Part shown: one piece after another, positions 1-32,621 of the stretch
Position numbering within the stretch: the first letter of the stretch is position 1
How the letters are laid out: each line of letters starts with the position of its first letter
NCBI GenBank assembly: GCA_029339505.1
Contig: JAQISU010000123.1
Span: 6,933,501-6,997,500 of the forward strand
Length of the DNA: 64,000 nt
From: Unio delphinus
Taxonomy: Eukaryota > Mollusca > Bivalvia > Unionida > Unionidae
Reading direction: 5' to 3'
Program-made: the position numbers and the translations under genes
The notes under the pieces: generated by a model
Seen by the model: the letters and a program-made list of their open reading frames with translations, nothing else
The model's database searches: none
Told to the model about the DNA's origin: nothing

Positions 1-1310
1 TTCAGCTAGTTGGTTTTGAATGAATTGCCATGAAATTTGGTAAATATTATAGGCATCACTTAATGATGATCATATAGATAAATTATTTTGTGATGCAATT
101 TTTATTAGAGTTCTCATTCTTACTTTCAACTGAATTCCATGTATGACAAAGTCTTGTAATCACAATTATCTTACATTTTTCAGTTGATTGCTATGAAACT
201 TGGTAAATGTTGTAGTCATCAACTCAGCATGTGCACATAAACAAAAATATTGGCTCTTCAGTTAGTGCCATTTTTATTACTTTATCTCAATACAGTGTAT
301 GTATTAATCTTGTAAATACAAATAGTCTAGTTTCTGATGGATCACTGTGAAACTTGATACATATTATTGTCATCATCTGAAGATGCACATGTCAACAAAT
401 TACTTTATTCCAGCAATAGTTGCCTGGATTACTATCTTTTCTTGCAGCTTGATGTATTGCATGATTAAATCTTGTGAATACAACTATTGTCAAAGTTTTC
501 AGTTCATTTCCATGAATGATAATTTGAAGATGCACATTTCACCAAATTACTACTCTCCTGCAATATTTGTTGTTAAATTATCGCACATTTTCTTCTTACA
601 ATGACTGATTTTTGTGCATGTTATTTGTCCTGCAGTTTTTGATACATTTCTGTTAATTTTGGGTACATATAAATCCAATTATGGTGCAGATATGAAAACT
701 TTTATGTCTATACTTTTGTAAATGACTTTGAAAACCAGACATAATTGACCTTGGGTTCCAGTGTACCTTGTACTTGCCCTTAGCACAGATCGCTATATAA
801 AATATGGATCTCCACTGTTTCTCCATATACTTATGGGATGGTATGTCATCAGTCCATTCATTGGCACAATCTTGTTATAGCTCTGCCTCCTAAACTACTT
901 CAGGATTGCCTTGAAACTTTATCCTTTACACCTTCATCCCACATACAAGTTGGTCCTAAATTAAAATGGTGTCACTTGCACATCCAATAAGGCCACCGTA
1001 GTGGCTATCTTGAAATCTTGTCGCTGATCCTGAACGGATGGTCATCTTGGCATGTTTGTTTTTTATACTAAATGACTTCTTGAAATATCTAGTTGGGCCT
1101 GAATGAAAATGCTGCTGAGATATCTTATATGGCTGCTTCAGTTACCATCTTGAAAATCTTGTTATCACTACTTCTCCTGAATGAAGGGTCATATTGGCAT
1201 TGGGTTTTCACTGAACAACTTCTTTACCATGTCAAGTTAGCTGATCTGACTTCCAATATGGCCACCATAATGGTCATCTTGAGTATCTTGTTGCTACTTC
1301 CAGATGTCTA
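1..1310. repeat. Degenerate tandem repeat block, copy 1
   Basis: The first 550 bases hold several diverged copies of a unit of about 150-180 bp, each marked by a phrase like ATGAAACTTGGTAAATG (near 31, 193 and 349). From about 840 to 1310 a related phrase family appears, with 'atggtcatcttg', 'aatatggccaccat' and 'cttgaaaatcttgtt' recurring about every 170 bp. The second family recurs at 3110-3620. No open frame of convincing length runs through it. Unit borders are blurred by divergence. Confidence 0.5.
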
Positions 1311-2275
1311 GTCATATCAATATTGTTATTTCACCAAGGGGGTGCTCACCAGTTAGTATGTACTTTTCAGATAGTGACGTAGGTGAGGTGAAGTTGTTTG
1401 TATTTGTAACATGCACAATGGAGATAATGTTGGCATATCTCAATGCTACTTTGATGTAATGTGGCTGATATTTCTTTGGATACTGCACTTGTGGAAATTG
1501 TACATGATCTAAGCACATGGTATAACAAAATGTATGCTCCCATGTGTTTGAAAAATTAACCAGAATTAATCAAAAGTACACTAACTTTAAAAGTTATTAA
1601 AATAGGGAAAACGAATTTTGCTGAAGTAGGCAATAGCAGCTTCTGAAAGTGCAATGAACAAATTACAAAACATCTGAAAAGTAAAAAAAAGTTATCGGAT
1701 CATTTTTCTACAATTTACCTCTGAAATCCAGGAAGTGAAAATGACCATGCAGAGCTAGCAGTTTTTTTATTCAAGCACATCTTAAGTTAGCCCAAGCTGT
1801 ATACTCTAGAACCTAAAAGTACACCCATCAATCATACATCAAAATAAAGGGAATTGAAAGTTCTTCTCCCAACACCTAAGATATACAAAGTCTTTATTAT
1901 ATTGCCAGTATAACCAGTGATGAAATCCCAGAAATTATTTTTCTTTAAAATTCTAACCCTATGCAAAGTACAAAACTGTAGAATTAGTTTGAAAGGTTCT
2001 TAACTTGAATTCCTGGAAATTCTTTTTGGCCAGTAGAATGTCAGTCCCTGACAAACGCGTTTTTCATATGGAAAACATAACACTGAACTCGTGACCATTT
2101 TCTTTATGTAGGTAGATACAGAGTGCATGATTTTGCTATTTTTTCACACTGGAATAAAATGTGTCAAGTGGACTTGCAATTCAGTATTGGCAGAAATCAG
2201 AATTTACATGTGCAGGAGACTCCATTATACACATTTTGTAAAATTGGATCATTAAAACATACAAGTACATACATA
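1311..2275. other. Intergenic, no gene seen
   Basis: AT-rich sequence with stops in all frames. Apart from short homopolymers I see no coding, RNA or mobile-element signature. Confidence 0.5.
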
Positions 2276-2860
2276 CAGTAGTCCCACTGTTTTAAGGCCA
2301 CCCCTATTGCAGCAGGAAAGTGGCTTTATAATGAGGGTGGCCTTTCTAGAGGGGGATGACAAATGTGAATAGCATTTTCATTAATCCCCTTTTTCGTACC
2401 CGCGACCTTGTTGGCAAGTCTAAAAAAAAATATGTTTTGTCACAATTAAAAATATCCTTGCTGTCATATCTCTTGCATATATCATTCAATCTTGTTCCAA
2501 TCTTCGACAAATTCATTCTTAACATTAACTGATTCTCCACTAAGGACAGAACACTTAATATTGTGTCAGACTCGAAATTTATGCAACCATCCGTTACTTG
2601 CGGTAAAGTCATCATATCCCATTACAACTGACAAAATTATTGCTTTTTCTTGGATCATTCGACCGGTGCAAAACCATTCAAAACCATGTCAATCAAATCA
2701 GGATACAAACATCTGGCTCTAACAATATTCCTTTCTCCGTCCATTCCACCTTTCCATTTCTGAGAGGGGAAAAACCTTGGTTGTGGGTGTTGAAGGTTCA
2801 TTATGAAAACTTTTGCTGTCCAGCTTCACTAGGAAATATTATTCTGACCAACTAATATCT
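2276..2860 (-). pseudogene. Tigger/pogo transposase remnant with one terminal repeat
   Basis: A terminal repeat CAGTAGTCCCACTG begins at 2276 directly after a TA (2274-2275), the pogo/Tc1 target. On the minus strand the body reads as a broken CENP-B/Tigger transposase. About 2640-2490 gives a Tc5-type helix-turn-helix signature (FTASNGWLHKF), followed after a frameshift by YDSKDIFNCDKT near 2450. That matches the family motif around the first catalytic aspartate (D-I-x-N-x-D-E-T), with E changed to K. In-frame stops and at least one frameshift separate the parts. The N-terminal DNA-binding half and the opposite terminal repeat are not visible. The terminal sequence (to about 2360) is closely related to that of the element at 31381-32613. 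This is a dead fragment. Confidence 0.7.
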
Positions 2861-3109
2861 ACTATATTTGCAATATATTGATCCTATGTACATATGCAAA
2901 TGAATTTTTAGCAGAGTTTGTATTTAGTGTATTCCAATAAAGTTGACTCTTGGTTTTTGGCACTTGGACAAAGATTTAGACTCGGTGTTGGGTGGGGTTG
3001 AATGACAGTATTGTATGTAGTTGATTAATTGATCTTGTTTATGATTATGTACATGTATATTTGCTCCATGATTTTTAGAAGGCCTCTGATTTTTAGCCTC
3101 ACTGGTCAT

Positions 3110-3620
3110 AAAACATGATCTTGTGGGTTGGCCAGTTGTCCATCATCCGTCTATGAGCACAAATTTATTTTTGTTACTCGTTCTAAACTACTTGGATGAT
3201 TTACATAAAACTTGACACAGAGACCATCTTGAAAATCTATTTATTGCTGCTTCTCTTAAATGGATAGTCATATCAACATGTGGTTTTCACTAAAAGACTT
3301 CTTACAATATCTTGCTGGTTCTAAATGAAAATGGTGCCAATCTTATATCCAATATGGCTGATATGACATCCATCTTGGTACTCCTACTGAAAGGATGGTC
3401 TTGTTGACATGGGTTTTCACCAAAAGACTTCAGATGATGTCTAGTTGGTCCAAAATGAAAATGGTAATAATTTTAAGCCCAGTATGGCTGTCACAGTAAC
3501 TACTTTGAAAATCTTGCTATTGCTCAAGAATATCAGCAATGGTTTCAACACTTATTGGTTAAAATGAAAAAATGCTCTTATGTTGATGTCCTGAAAATTA
3601 TTTTTGGCCAGTATAGCATC
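3110..3620. repeat. Degenerate tandem repeat block, copy 2
   Basis: Shares phrases with 960-1310: 'ccatcttgaaaatctatt', 'atatcttgctggttctaaat', 'tccaatatggctgatatgac'. The spacing is similar, about 170 bp. Same orientation as the first block. It is noncoding, with stops in all frames. Confidence 0.5.
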
Positions 3621-5535
3621 AGTTCATCCAAGAGGCTCTTGTTTACTTTTTGAATTGTCATTTATTTGTAGAACCTCCAGAATTTTGAGGCATGTTTCAG
3701 TGGTAATGACCCTCTTATGCTTAATATTAACTGTGACAAAAGTGCACACCTATATACATTGGGCTATGAGAGTCACTATATCATTTAAACCCTTGTGTAC
3801 CTCACAAAAAACTACTGAAACCTTGTTTTTTAATTGTATCACTCCTTCCTCTAGTTACAAAATGTGAATCAAAAGTTCTCCTACATTAACTTTGTACCCT
3901 AATTATTTTGTTAGTCATGTGAGTGATCTCAGACCCACATGAGCCTCTTACCTCTAGCATGGTTTATGCTAGGATCACCAAATTTGGTAAATGTTTTGTG
4001 GCTTATATACTGTATTTTCCTATGTAAAATAAGTCCTATTCACTAATGACAAATACACATTTGCATTCTCAGACACACCATTTTGTTTTAATTTGCGTGT
4101 TTTAACTCTGTGTGCAGCTTATGGCTATTTATTTTGCAAAAACTATGGGATCCCTTACCCAGTACACATAAATTATATGTCTGAATTTACTCAGTACACA
4201 AAATTCAGTATCCATGACTTTACACAGTACACAAAATTAAGTATCCATGAAAATTAAATCTTTCACTAAACCACAAAGTTAAATGAATTCACAATATCTG
4301 ATTGCTTCCTTAAGAGTGATCTTTTGGTGTGGTTGTGCATTGTCAGTCATCAGTTGTCTTTTGTGCACCTTGAACAGATATTTATATAGTACATCCTCAC
4401 CTTTTACATTTTTATCTCATCTGGCAATAAAGTTCACGTTTGGTTGTGGATGAAATATACTGAATAAACAAATCTTACTTTTAATGTGTGTTCTTTTTTT
4501 ATTGCATTGTTGAAACATAGTATGTAATAACATTTACATAAAAATCTTATGAGTATAGGGTTTGTATTATTTTTTTTTTAATCCAGGAAAACTTTATACA
4601 AAATAATGTGTTTTTGTGTATCTACCTTTCATTCTGAACATCTACATACAATGTCAGTTATGTAAGTCACTCTATTAAGCAGTACAGTTCACTTTATATC
4701 TGCCTCTTTTGTAACTTTCTTAATTTCTTCCCCTTTCTTTCCTCCTTATTTTTGCAATTTCATACACAATGCCATACACATTTTAATAAAGTTTCTGCTT
4801 GTAACTTCTTTTTTATTTCTTCTCATCTTTTATCAACTTCCTCATTGTTCATCTTTGTGCTCTATATATCATGCCTAAATGCTGATAATTTAGCTAAGAG
4901 AATTTTCACTATGACTTCAACAATTTAAAATTATTGTCATAACTCAATTTCATCTGCTATATATTCACATATATTTATAATGTTTGTATGTCAAAAGGAG
5001 AAAAACGAACCATTGGTTTTCATTCTAATCCTTTACTATCTGTATTACAGAACTTATAATCTTGAACTACACAGTTATAAAGTTAAATGTTTAAACTAAA
5101 AGCCTTTTTTACATTACTGAAATGGCTTAAAACATATGAAAAGATTGATTTTCATCTGACATACCTTGTGCATAATGTCTAAATGGAGCTACTCCAGAGT
5201 ACCTACAGGAGTTATTGAACTATTACTCGGCACTTAATACCATTTAAGATCAACATCACATATGAAACCTTCTTCCATCAGAGTCAAGAATTTAACAATT
5301 TTAAAATGTTTCCAATACTCCGGTATATTTCTGTGGAAAAAGATTTCACAGGCCGTAAAAGTGCCAAAATATTAGTATTTAAAAGAGATGATATTTAAGT
5401 CATTTTTTTTATACTCAAGACATGTTGAACTAAATAGCAATTTCTATTAACTTTTTGTATGATGTATATTGCTTCACTTTTTTAGAGGACCTCGAGGTAA
5501 AATTATTTTCATCTAAATCAGTTCCCTCTGTAAAT
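3621..5535. other. Intergenic, no gene seen
   Basis: AT-rich, with many short open frames but no recognisable domain, RNA gene or terminal repeats. The stretch 4005-4150 ('tactgtattttcctatg' and 'gcagcttatggc') looks like an old dispersed element, but I could not find its borders. Confidence 0.45.
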
Positions 5536-5697
5536 AAAGAATTATTAATAGTATTGTGTAAACAATTTGATCCAGGTCTGATGGTTATAAAGAATTGGTA
5601 ATAGTATTATTGGGTAGACAATTGGATCTGGGTCTGATGATTATAAAGAATTATTAATAGTATTGGGTAAACAATTGGATCCAGGTCTGATGATCTA
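5536..5697. repeat. Three-copy tandem repeat, about 53-56 bp
   Basis: 'aaagaattattaatagtatt' and variants start at 5536, 5589 and 5645. Each copy ends in 'gatccaggtctgatg' or a close variant. Copies 2 and 3 differ by small insertions and substitutions. Confidence 0.8.
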
Positions 5698-7620
5698 CTT
5701 ATTGTCAAAATTGTTTGATTTAATTTAATTTGATCACAAATTAGAGGTGATGAATTCAAGATAACCATTTACAAGCCTTTAATCTAAGATCAGGACCCAC
5801 TTATGTACTTTGACTGGAGGAAAATGACACCAAATGGAATGTAAATCTTAGCATAAAATAATAAGTTATCCCAATTAAGCAGCATATCCTTATACCATCA
5901 TATGCCACGTTTTTTAATTTCATTTTAATTCTTCGGTTTATCTGGAAATTCATTAGACAAGTAAATCTTTGAATAATAATTAGACATAGCATTTTCATAT
6001 TGAGGTTGATTGCATATGGGTACATACAATCTCTATATTAATATGCAATGAGTTCATAAAGTTAGGTTATTCAAAGTTTTCCATGATTATCACAAGATAT
6101 AAGGTTAAAGATATATTAGGTGTAAAACTGGCCTGTTCCTGATGATTGTGACTGGAGTAAGATGTGTAATTAGCAATCAAATTACATACAAACATGGAGT
6201 CGTTGCATGGCATGATGGGAAAAAATCAATTTAAAACATAAGTTGACTATGATAGTTTTAAGTGTTTTTGGTGATTAAATTACAATTTTATGACTATTTG
6301 ATGGGTTACCCATTAGCACCAGAGAAAATGATTTCCAATGAAAATGATATATCTCCCATGAAAAAGAAGTTGATAAATTATTTCAAAGGTACAAACTGAA
6401 CTGTACCAACACTGTTATGTTATATGCATTGAAAAACAAGAAGATATTTGTTATTGATGATAGAAAGCTTTACATATGGTTATGTAAACAAAAAGGGAAA
6501 AGATACACAGCGTTGTCTTGTTTGAATAACAACCATAATATAAACCCAACATTGAACTGAACACAAATTTGAGACATTAGGAAACAAATGGTTTTGAGAA
6601 AGATTTTATAAATGAGAAATAACATTGTATTTAGTCAACTGATGGAAAATCTCAGAAAAAAAATAACATTTAAAATATATAAAGGTTAAAATATAATTTT
6701 AAATGCCGGGAGTATTTACCATTAACACAAGGGGACATTTATTATAAATGACTGTTTTCAGTTTCAGAACATGAAAATCAAATTATCCAAACCATTTTAC
6801 GATGCATTTAAAGTGTAACTGTATCTAAATGGTTAATGTAACAGTTTCAATAAAACAGGTTTGAAAAAATAAATATACTGATTCATTGTGAAAAAATAAA
6901 TATACTGATTCTTTGTGGATCTTTGTTGAGACAGAAAACTTTTAAAGTAACATGAAGGATAATCTACAGGTTTATAACACTATACAGAGTCTTTAGAAAA
7001 CATAGCATATTTGGTTACCACAAATGAATAAGGAACTTTGTAAAGGGGAGTAAGATATTTGTCAGTAAATATACATAATTAATTAATGTATATATTTATT
7101 GTATGCTAGGCAGTGAATTACTGAATTTTACAAGTGAATTATCTGTGATAGAGTGAGGGAAAAAACTATTCACCAGCCATCATTAGATATTATATATAAG
7201 AAATCCAATGTTTCATGATGTTTGCGTAATGTAAAGGTAAATATGGCCATCTGGAAAACTTAATGACTGCGGTTAAAATCCAACCAATGATAAACATGTT
7301 TCTTTTTTCTTTGTTTTGTATTTATCGGCTTATTTACCTTGCATGGGGAAGGAGCATTTTAAACTGCTGACATTGAGGGGATGCGTTAAGAAATATGCTA
7401 CTTTAGTGTGTTATAAAAGTTGTTAGACAATATGCTTGATCATAACAAAAATATAATAGTTGCTCATGAAAAGACTAGAGTTTTTCACCCACTCTATGAA
7501 ATATATCCATTATTCACTTGTTTCAAGCAAATACCCTCAATATATTTGTGAATGTACCCAAATAGGTGGATATGTATATAGTAAGGCCCCCAATGACATT
7601 GTTAGTACATGTATGTATAA
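5698..7620. other. Intergenic, no gene seen
   Basis: AT-rich sequence without a supported gene. A short local direct repeat ('aaaaaataaatatactgatt') occurs at about 6865-6915. Confidence 0.5.
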
Positions 7621-7704
7621 TATATACATTGTACATTAAAGTTTGGCAATGAGCATGGACAAAAAGGACTTGACTATCAGGGGACAGCTAATCTATCAGG
7701 GGAC

Positions 7705-7759
<55 letters not shown>

Positions 7760-7893
7760 AAGTGAATTATCAGTGAGGTTTAATTTTGTTCTTCAACTTG
7801 ATAACTAAATATATACATTGTACATTAAAGTTTGGCAATGAGCATGGACAAAAAGGACTTGACTATCAGGGGACAACTAAACTATCAGGGGAC

Positions 7894-7945
<52 letters not shown>

Positions 7946-7996
7946 AAGTGAATTATCAGTGAGGTTTAATTTTGTTCTTCAACTTGATAACTAAAA
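7621..7996. repeat. 189-bp tandem duplication, each copy with an (AT)n tract
   Basis: Two nearly identical units start at 7621 and 7810 with 'tatatacattgtacattaaa'. Both carry 'atgagcatggacaaaaagg', 'tatcaggggac', an (AT)n run of about 45-50 bp (7709-7757 and 7898-7941) and 'gaagtgaattatcagtgagg'. The near identity points to a recent duplication. Noncoding. Confidence 0.9.
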
Positions 7997-8828
7997 AGGC
8001 AGCCACCAAATAAACATTAAATAATTATGTTTAAACCATCTGAAAAGCAAATGTCCCCGAATGATTTGTTTTATGCAAGTATGTCCCCCGATAGCAGCAT
8101 TAATATCGGAAAACTAAATCACATAGCATGTCCAAAATTAGTCAGAGTTTCCTCTTACCCTTGCCACCCCATTTTTTAAATTTATGTTGGGGTACACCCA
8201 AAATCAACTTCTACAACAATTTAGGCCATTTAATTCTCAACATATTTATTTTGAGAACGATCGGAAAGATGTCTCAGCAACTTGGAGTTCATGCAGGTAT
8301 GACAGACAGTATGTAATATCGTTTTAATTTTGTTTGTATGCTGTTATACCCTATCATCCTATAATACAGGTTGCGGTAAATTAAACGTACAATATTTTAA
8401 AATAGACGCCCAGCAATACCGTAAAATGGTATAACCTTGTGTCGCTATAGTCAGGGGAGTAGTCGTTTTTTAACAAGTTGACATTTCACAGCGCCATCTG
8501 TTGTCATAATGAGCATTATTTTATGCAAACTTCCTTTATGCTAACTTGCGACATGCGTGATGCTACATTATGATCATCATTTTACATGATGCAGTTTGTC
8601 ATAATGCATGGACGAAGAGAACATTTTGGAGTTACGGTGTTGCAAGGCAAAATCTGTAAAATGAAGAACAAAATCAACAGCTGGAACGAAGTAATTTGCG
8701 ATATAGCAAATTTATAAATAGAATATTCACACTTGTAATAACTGACCCAGATTTTGCCATACGACAAACTACATAATGAATTCAGCGTTTGGCAAAAAAA
8801 AGCAACAAAAAAACAGCAAGATACCATG
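7997..8828. other. Intergenic, no gene seen
   Basis: No supported coding or RNA feature. Confidence 0.45.
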
Positions 8829-9090
8829 ACGCAGAAGGAAAGTAGATCTAAACACTTGCAACTAGCTCTTTACCGTTTGCATCAATGAAAAATACAATAT
8901 ACATGGATGGAATTAGGAATGTAGCACTTGCAAGCAGCCATTTACAATAATGCAGAAGGAAAGTTGCACATGCAAGTTGCCACATACAGTTTGCATCAAT
9001 AAAGATAACAATATACATGGATAGAATTATGAAAGTAGCACTTGCAAACAGCAATTTACAATAATGCATCAAGGAAGATTACAAAATACA
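8829..9090. repeat. Tandem repeat of about 121 bp, two and a partial copies
   Basis: 'gcagaaggaaagt' starts at 8831 and 8952, with a third diverged start near 9066. Each unit carries 'gtttgcatcaat', 'caatatacatggat' and 'gtagcacttgcaa'. The short minus-strand open frames here only reflect the repeat. Confidence 0.75.
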
Positions 9091-9458
9091 TGCATAGAAT
9101 TATGGCGGTAATCCCCCTCCATACCTTTGGGCAGTCATGTCGTAGAAATGGATGTCGAACATCCTTCATGTCGCTGAAAATAATGTTATTCTCGACGTAA
9201 ATGCACAGATAATTTCAGACAGTTTTATGTGAGACTCATTAATATCACGTGATCTCCTCATATTAGTTTCATCCTGGCAAGCAAGATATCTTTTGGGCAT
9301 TTGAAAATGTTATTTTCATCCTGACATATTTTAAATATTGTTCTTTTTCTGAGATTTTATATTTGCTTCCTAAACACCGAAATATTTATAAATGTAAAAG
9401 AAAAGTCTTTTCAAATTAATTGGCACATTTTTGCCACAAACTATGTATGTGTCTGGCC

Positions 9459-9649
9459 GGTCTCTCTAAACACCCCAAAACACCCCAATATTGCATATAT
9501 TAGCACCAAATCTCGTAATAACGTACCAAGAAGCGGAAAAAAAGAAATGAAAATACACATACGGACATTGTTACTATCAATGATTTATTGTATTGGTAGG
9601 TGGCCCTATTTCTGATAATCTACGGAAACGAACTCTATGCATCACATAT

Positions 9650-9691
<42 letters not shown>

Positions 9692-10817
9692 CAATTTCCT
9701 CATTAAATGGCGATGTTCCATACTTCTCTCATTTATTTGAATTGTTGAATTGTTTAGGCTCCATGTTAATATTTGTCAAAAAAAGGAATGAAGGAATAGT
9801 TAAATTGTTATTGAGATAAACAATTTTTTTATATACAATAAATCTGCCAATTTTTTAATTTTTTTTAACGACTTATTTGTGGTATTGCTATTAATTAAAT
9901 GTAGATTAATATTCACGTTACTGTACCGGAACACTCTTCATCAAAACGGGAGTTGTTTCCCTTGGCAACTCGCGACCTTAGGGGGCAGGGTCCAGTTTTT
10001 ATGTACAAATTTAATGTCGCATGCACCTGCCTAGTATAAAAATTCATTAAAAATATAATACGCGAGTGAGGTCAAAAAGGTACATATTTCTGGATAGGTA
10101 TTATGTAGTGCAACATAATCATATCACACACATGACCTGACAAGTCTACTGAAGTTCTTAGAATAAAATATTTATGTACCCCAACCCCTATTTTATACAT
10201 GCATTTTTCACATCCGAAGGCCATTTTTGACAGCATGTGGTGCTCACAGTGCAAACGCATGGCCTTTTCCTAGATGAAAATTTTGAAAAACATTGTCTAC
10301 TAAATAGCTTGATGCAATTCATAATAGTTGTCATCCATGCCGTGTTTGAGATATTCTACTTGCCTTGAACCCACGTGTCTACTGCTATGGGAGGCTAGCT
10401 CTTCTTCCTAGCCGACTATTGGTATTTCACAATCAACATCCTGCAGAGTAACTATGGAAAGTGTACATGTCTGACATCAATTTCAAGAACAACACAAGCC
10501 TGAAACACCTAGTTCACAAATTTATCCATATCTTTAATTATTACACAATAATAGCTCAAAAACTCACACCATACCCTTAAGTTAAGAAATTTGTCAGGGG
10601 CCAATTTACGAAACTGGACCCTGCCACCTTACTAATTTTTCTCTTACACAAAATATTGCTAAATATTCGCAGTTTTTATTTGTTTGTTTGTTTGTTTTTG
10701 GTCTTTTGTGCTGTTGTTGAAATTTTAAGTGAGTATTATGTACGTTTAAGGTGTTCTTGGAGAGTCTTGGGGTGTCTTGGGGTGTCCTGGGGTGTCCTGG
10801 GGTGTTTAGAGGGACCC
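9459..10817. mobile_element. Candidate Mutator-like DNA element with 11-bp target duplication
   Basis: The ends are inverted. The left end reads GGTCTCTCTAAACACCCC; the right end, on the minus strand, reads GGGTCCCTCTAAACACCCC. Both run inward into tandem 'acaccccaaga'-type repeats. The same 11 bases, TGTGTCTGGCC, flank the element directly at 9448-9458 and 10818-10828. A 9-11 bp duplication is the hallmark of the Mutator superfamily. No transposase is visible, so it is a non-autonomous or decayed copy. A related left part lies at 53446-53815. An (AT)n tract occupies 9652-9690. A smaller inverted-repeat element seems to sit inside (9986-10623). The superfamily assignment is inference from the duplication length. 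Confidence 0.65.
9986..10623. mobile_element. Candidate short inverted-repeat element nested in the larger one
   Basis: CAGGGTCCAGTTT begins at 9986 and its exact complement ends at 10623, giving a 638-bp unit with 13-bp terminal repeats. The ends resemble hAT termini (CAGGG...). I do not find a clean 8-bp duplication; only 'acctta' occurs just outside both ends, a few bases away. No transposase inside. Confidence 0.4.
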
Positions 10818-11202
10818 TGTGTCTGGCCAAGGTAGATGTTCAGACAAGACAACGACGCGTATTAAACCATTTATTTTATTACCGCGCTTGCTTCTTTATC
10901 TGGATTTCACAAGCGTCTTGATGAACATATATTAATCATAACATAACAAATTATGAATTAATTTTAGCATGTAATTTGGGATATCTGAAATTCAAAATTA
11001 CTTTGTGAATAAAATGTACACCTCTATATTCCAGCCACTGTGAATATGGTTGCGAATTTGTTTTTTTAATATTGGTTTTCACATCTATGATGTGCACTCG
11101 TTATGATCTTTCTGGTCTGCAAAATGAATACCACACGTTCATTATTTTCTTTGGCAATAAATTTTTTTATTGAAGAAGAAGAATTCGCTATCGAAACACG
11201 TT

Positions 11203-11210
11203 GATTGGTC
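11203..11210 (-). promoter_or_regulatory. Possible inverted CCAAT box upstream of ALG10
   Basis: GATTGGTC, the complement of a CCAAT box, lies about 125 bp before the ALG10 start codon. No TATA box is placed to match. This is a single short motif and weak evidence. Confidence 0.25.
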
Positions 11211-11333
11211 TACAACTATTCATTCCAATAATATCTGAAATTGTAGTGTATTCGATTCTTGTCTGGATCGGTTTGCACTTTGCTAAAAATAGTTGTCTCC
11301 TGATGCTGTTGTAAAATTCACTTCCGTTCTACA

Positions 11334-31267
<19,934 letters not shown>

Positions 31268-31380
31268 TCTTCAAATTGCATCTAAAGGGGTCAGCTTTTT
31301 ATGGATTTATGATGTACAAAAAAGGACTGAACAGTACTAAAGGTAATATTATGTTCCTAAAGAACATGAAGTTCACATTA

Positions 31381-32613
31381 CAGCAGTCCCCCTCTTATAC
31401 GGCCAACCGTGCTTCACTGGCAAAGTGGCCTTATAAGACGGGTGGCCGTTCCAGAGGGGAGCTAAATTTAATCATTAGAAGTACATGTATATGTAATGTA
31501 CGTAGTAAGAAAGCTACATACTTCAAAACCTTAAATGTCTTCGTCTAAATGAAAAATTAATCAGTTAAAGGTTATTTTTGTTATAATAACAAATTTATTT
31601 CAACTGAATATATGTTACTATATTTTCTTTCTTGTCATAAGTGTGATATGCGAGCAGGTATTGTTGTCATGCACATTGCAGATAGATTCAAAAGCGTCAT
31701 TTACATCTCGGTACATACATATTTATCTTTCCATTTGCTCCATTTTCCCTACTGCTGCTGAATAACCTTTTTATCCATTACAACTTTGTTTATTCAAATT
31801 ATTTCAACATAAACTTGTTTTTTCGAGTCTTTTCTACATAAAATTGTTCAGAAAGCCCCCCCCTCCCCGTTCCCGATGTCGTCATGTAGAATAACGGACT
31901 TTCTTCTAAAATAATGTATCCATTAATGTGATGACATTTCATTGTTTGGTAATGATTTATGCGGTTATTGCTGACTGTATGTGATTTAATTATGCAGACA
32001 AAACTTGTGTCGAGTGTATGAAATAGTCTTTGTAAAGGAAGCCATAATGTGTTGTCATGTGATTTTTCTGGTCTTTGTCTGGTACCTTGTTGTTTTTTTA
32101 AGGTTCTCTGTGTGTGCCAATGTACAAAATCTATTTTTAGCATATGTTGACCCTGTTATGATTATAACAATTACGTCTGGTTATAATCATCAAAGAGAAG
32201 AACTTGACATAGGTGTTAAACCCCAAACTCTATCATAACATTATTGAGCCCATTTCCTGTAAACATAGACTTTTACAGATAATGATATGCTATAAATCTT
32301 TAGTCGACACTTTTAACGGCGACTTGGCACTCTGAGACGTGTATCTATGATAGAGATAATCAAAATTGCTTACCTTACGTCAAGATTTGAATTAATTATT
32401 GGTTCTGGATACATTTGAAGAAACAAAAGTGGCCGTTCATGAGGGGGACATTTTACATTTTTTGTAGTAAAATGCTGGCCGCTGGTTGCGTTAGAGGGGT
32501 GGTTGCTCTTGAGGGGTACTTTTGAATACAAACTTGTGGGTGCCAAGGAATTCTGGCCGTAAGAAGTGGATGGTCGCTGTTTGGGGGTGGGGAGTTCAAG
32601 AGGGGGACTACTG
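31381..32613. mobile_element. Tigger/pogo-like non-autonomous element (1,233 bp)
   Basis: The left end is CAGCAGTCCCCCTCTT and the right end, on the minus strand, is CAGTAGTCCCCCTCTT. Both are flanked by TA (31379-31380 and 32614-32615). 'Gtggccgtt' and 'gaggggg' motifs repeat near both ends. The left 80 bp closely resemble the end at 2276. It begins only 113 bp after the ALG10 stop codon, so it may supply part of that gene's 3' untranslated region. No transposase was recognised. Confidence 0.78.
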
Positions 32614-32621
32614 TATATTCA

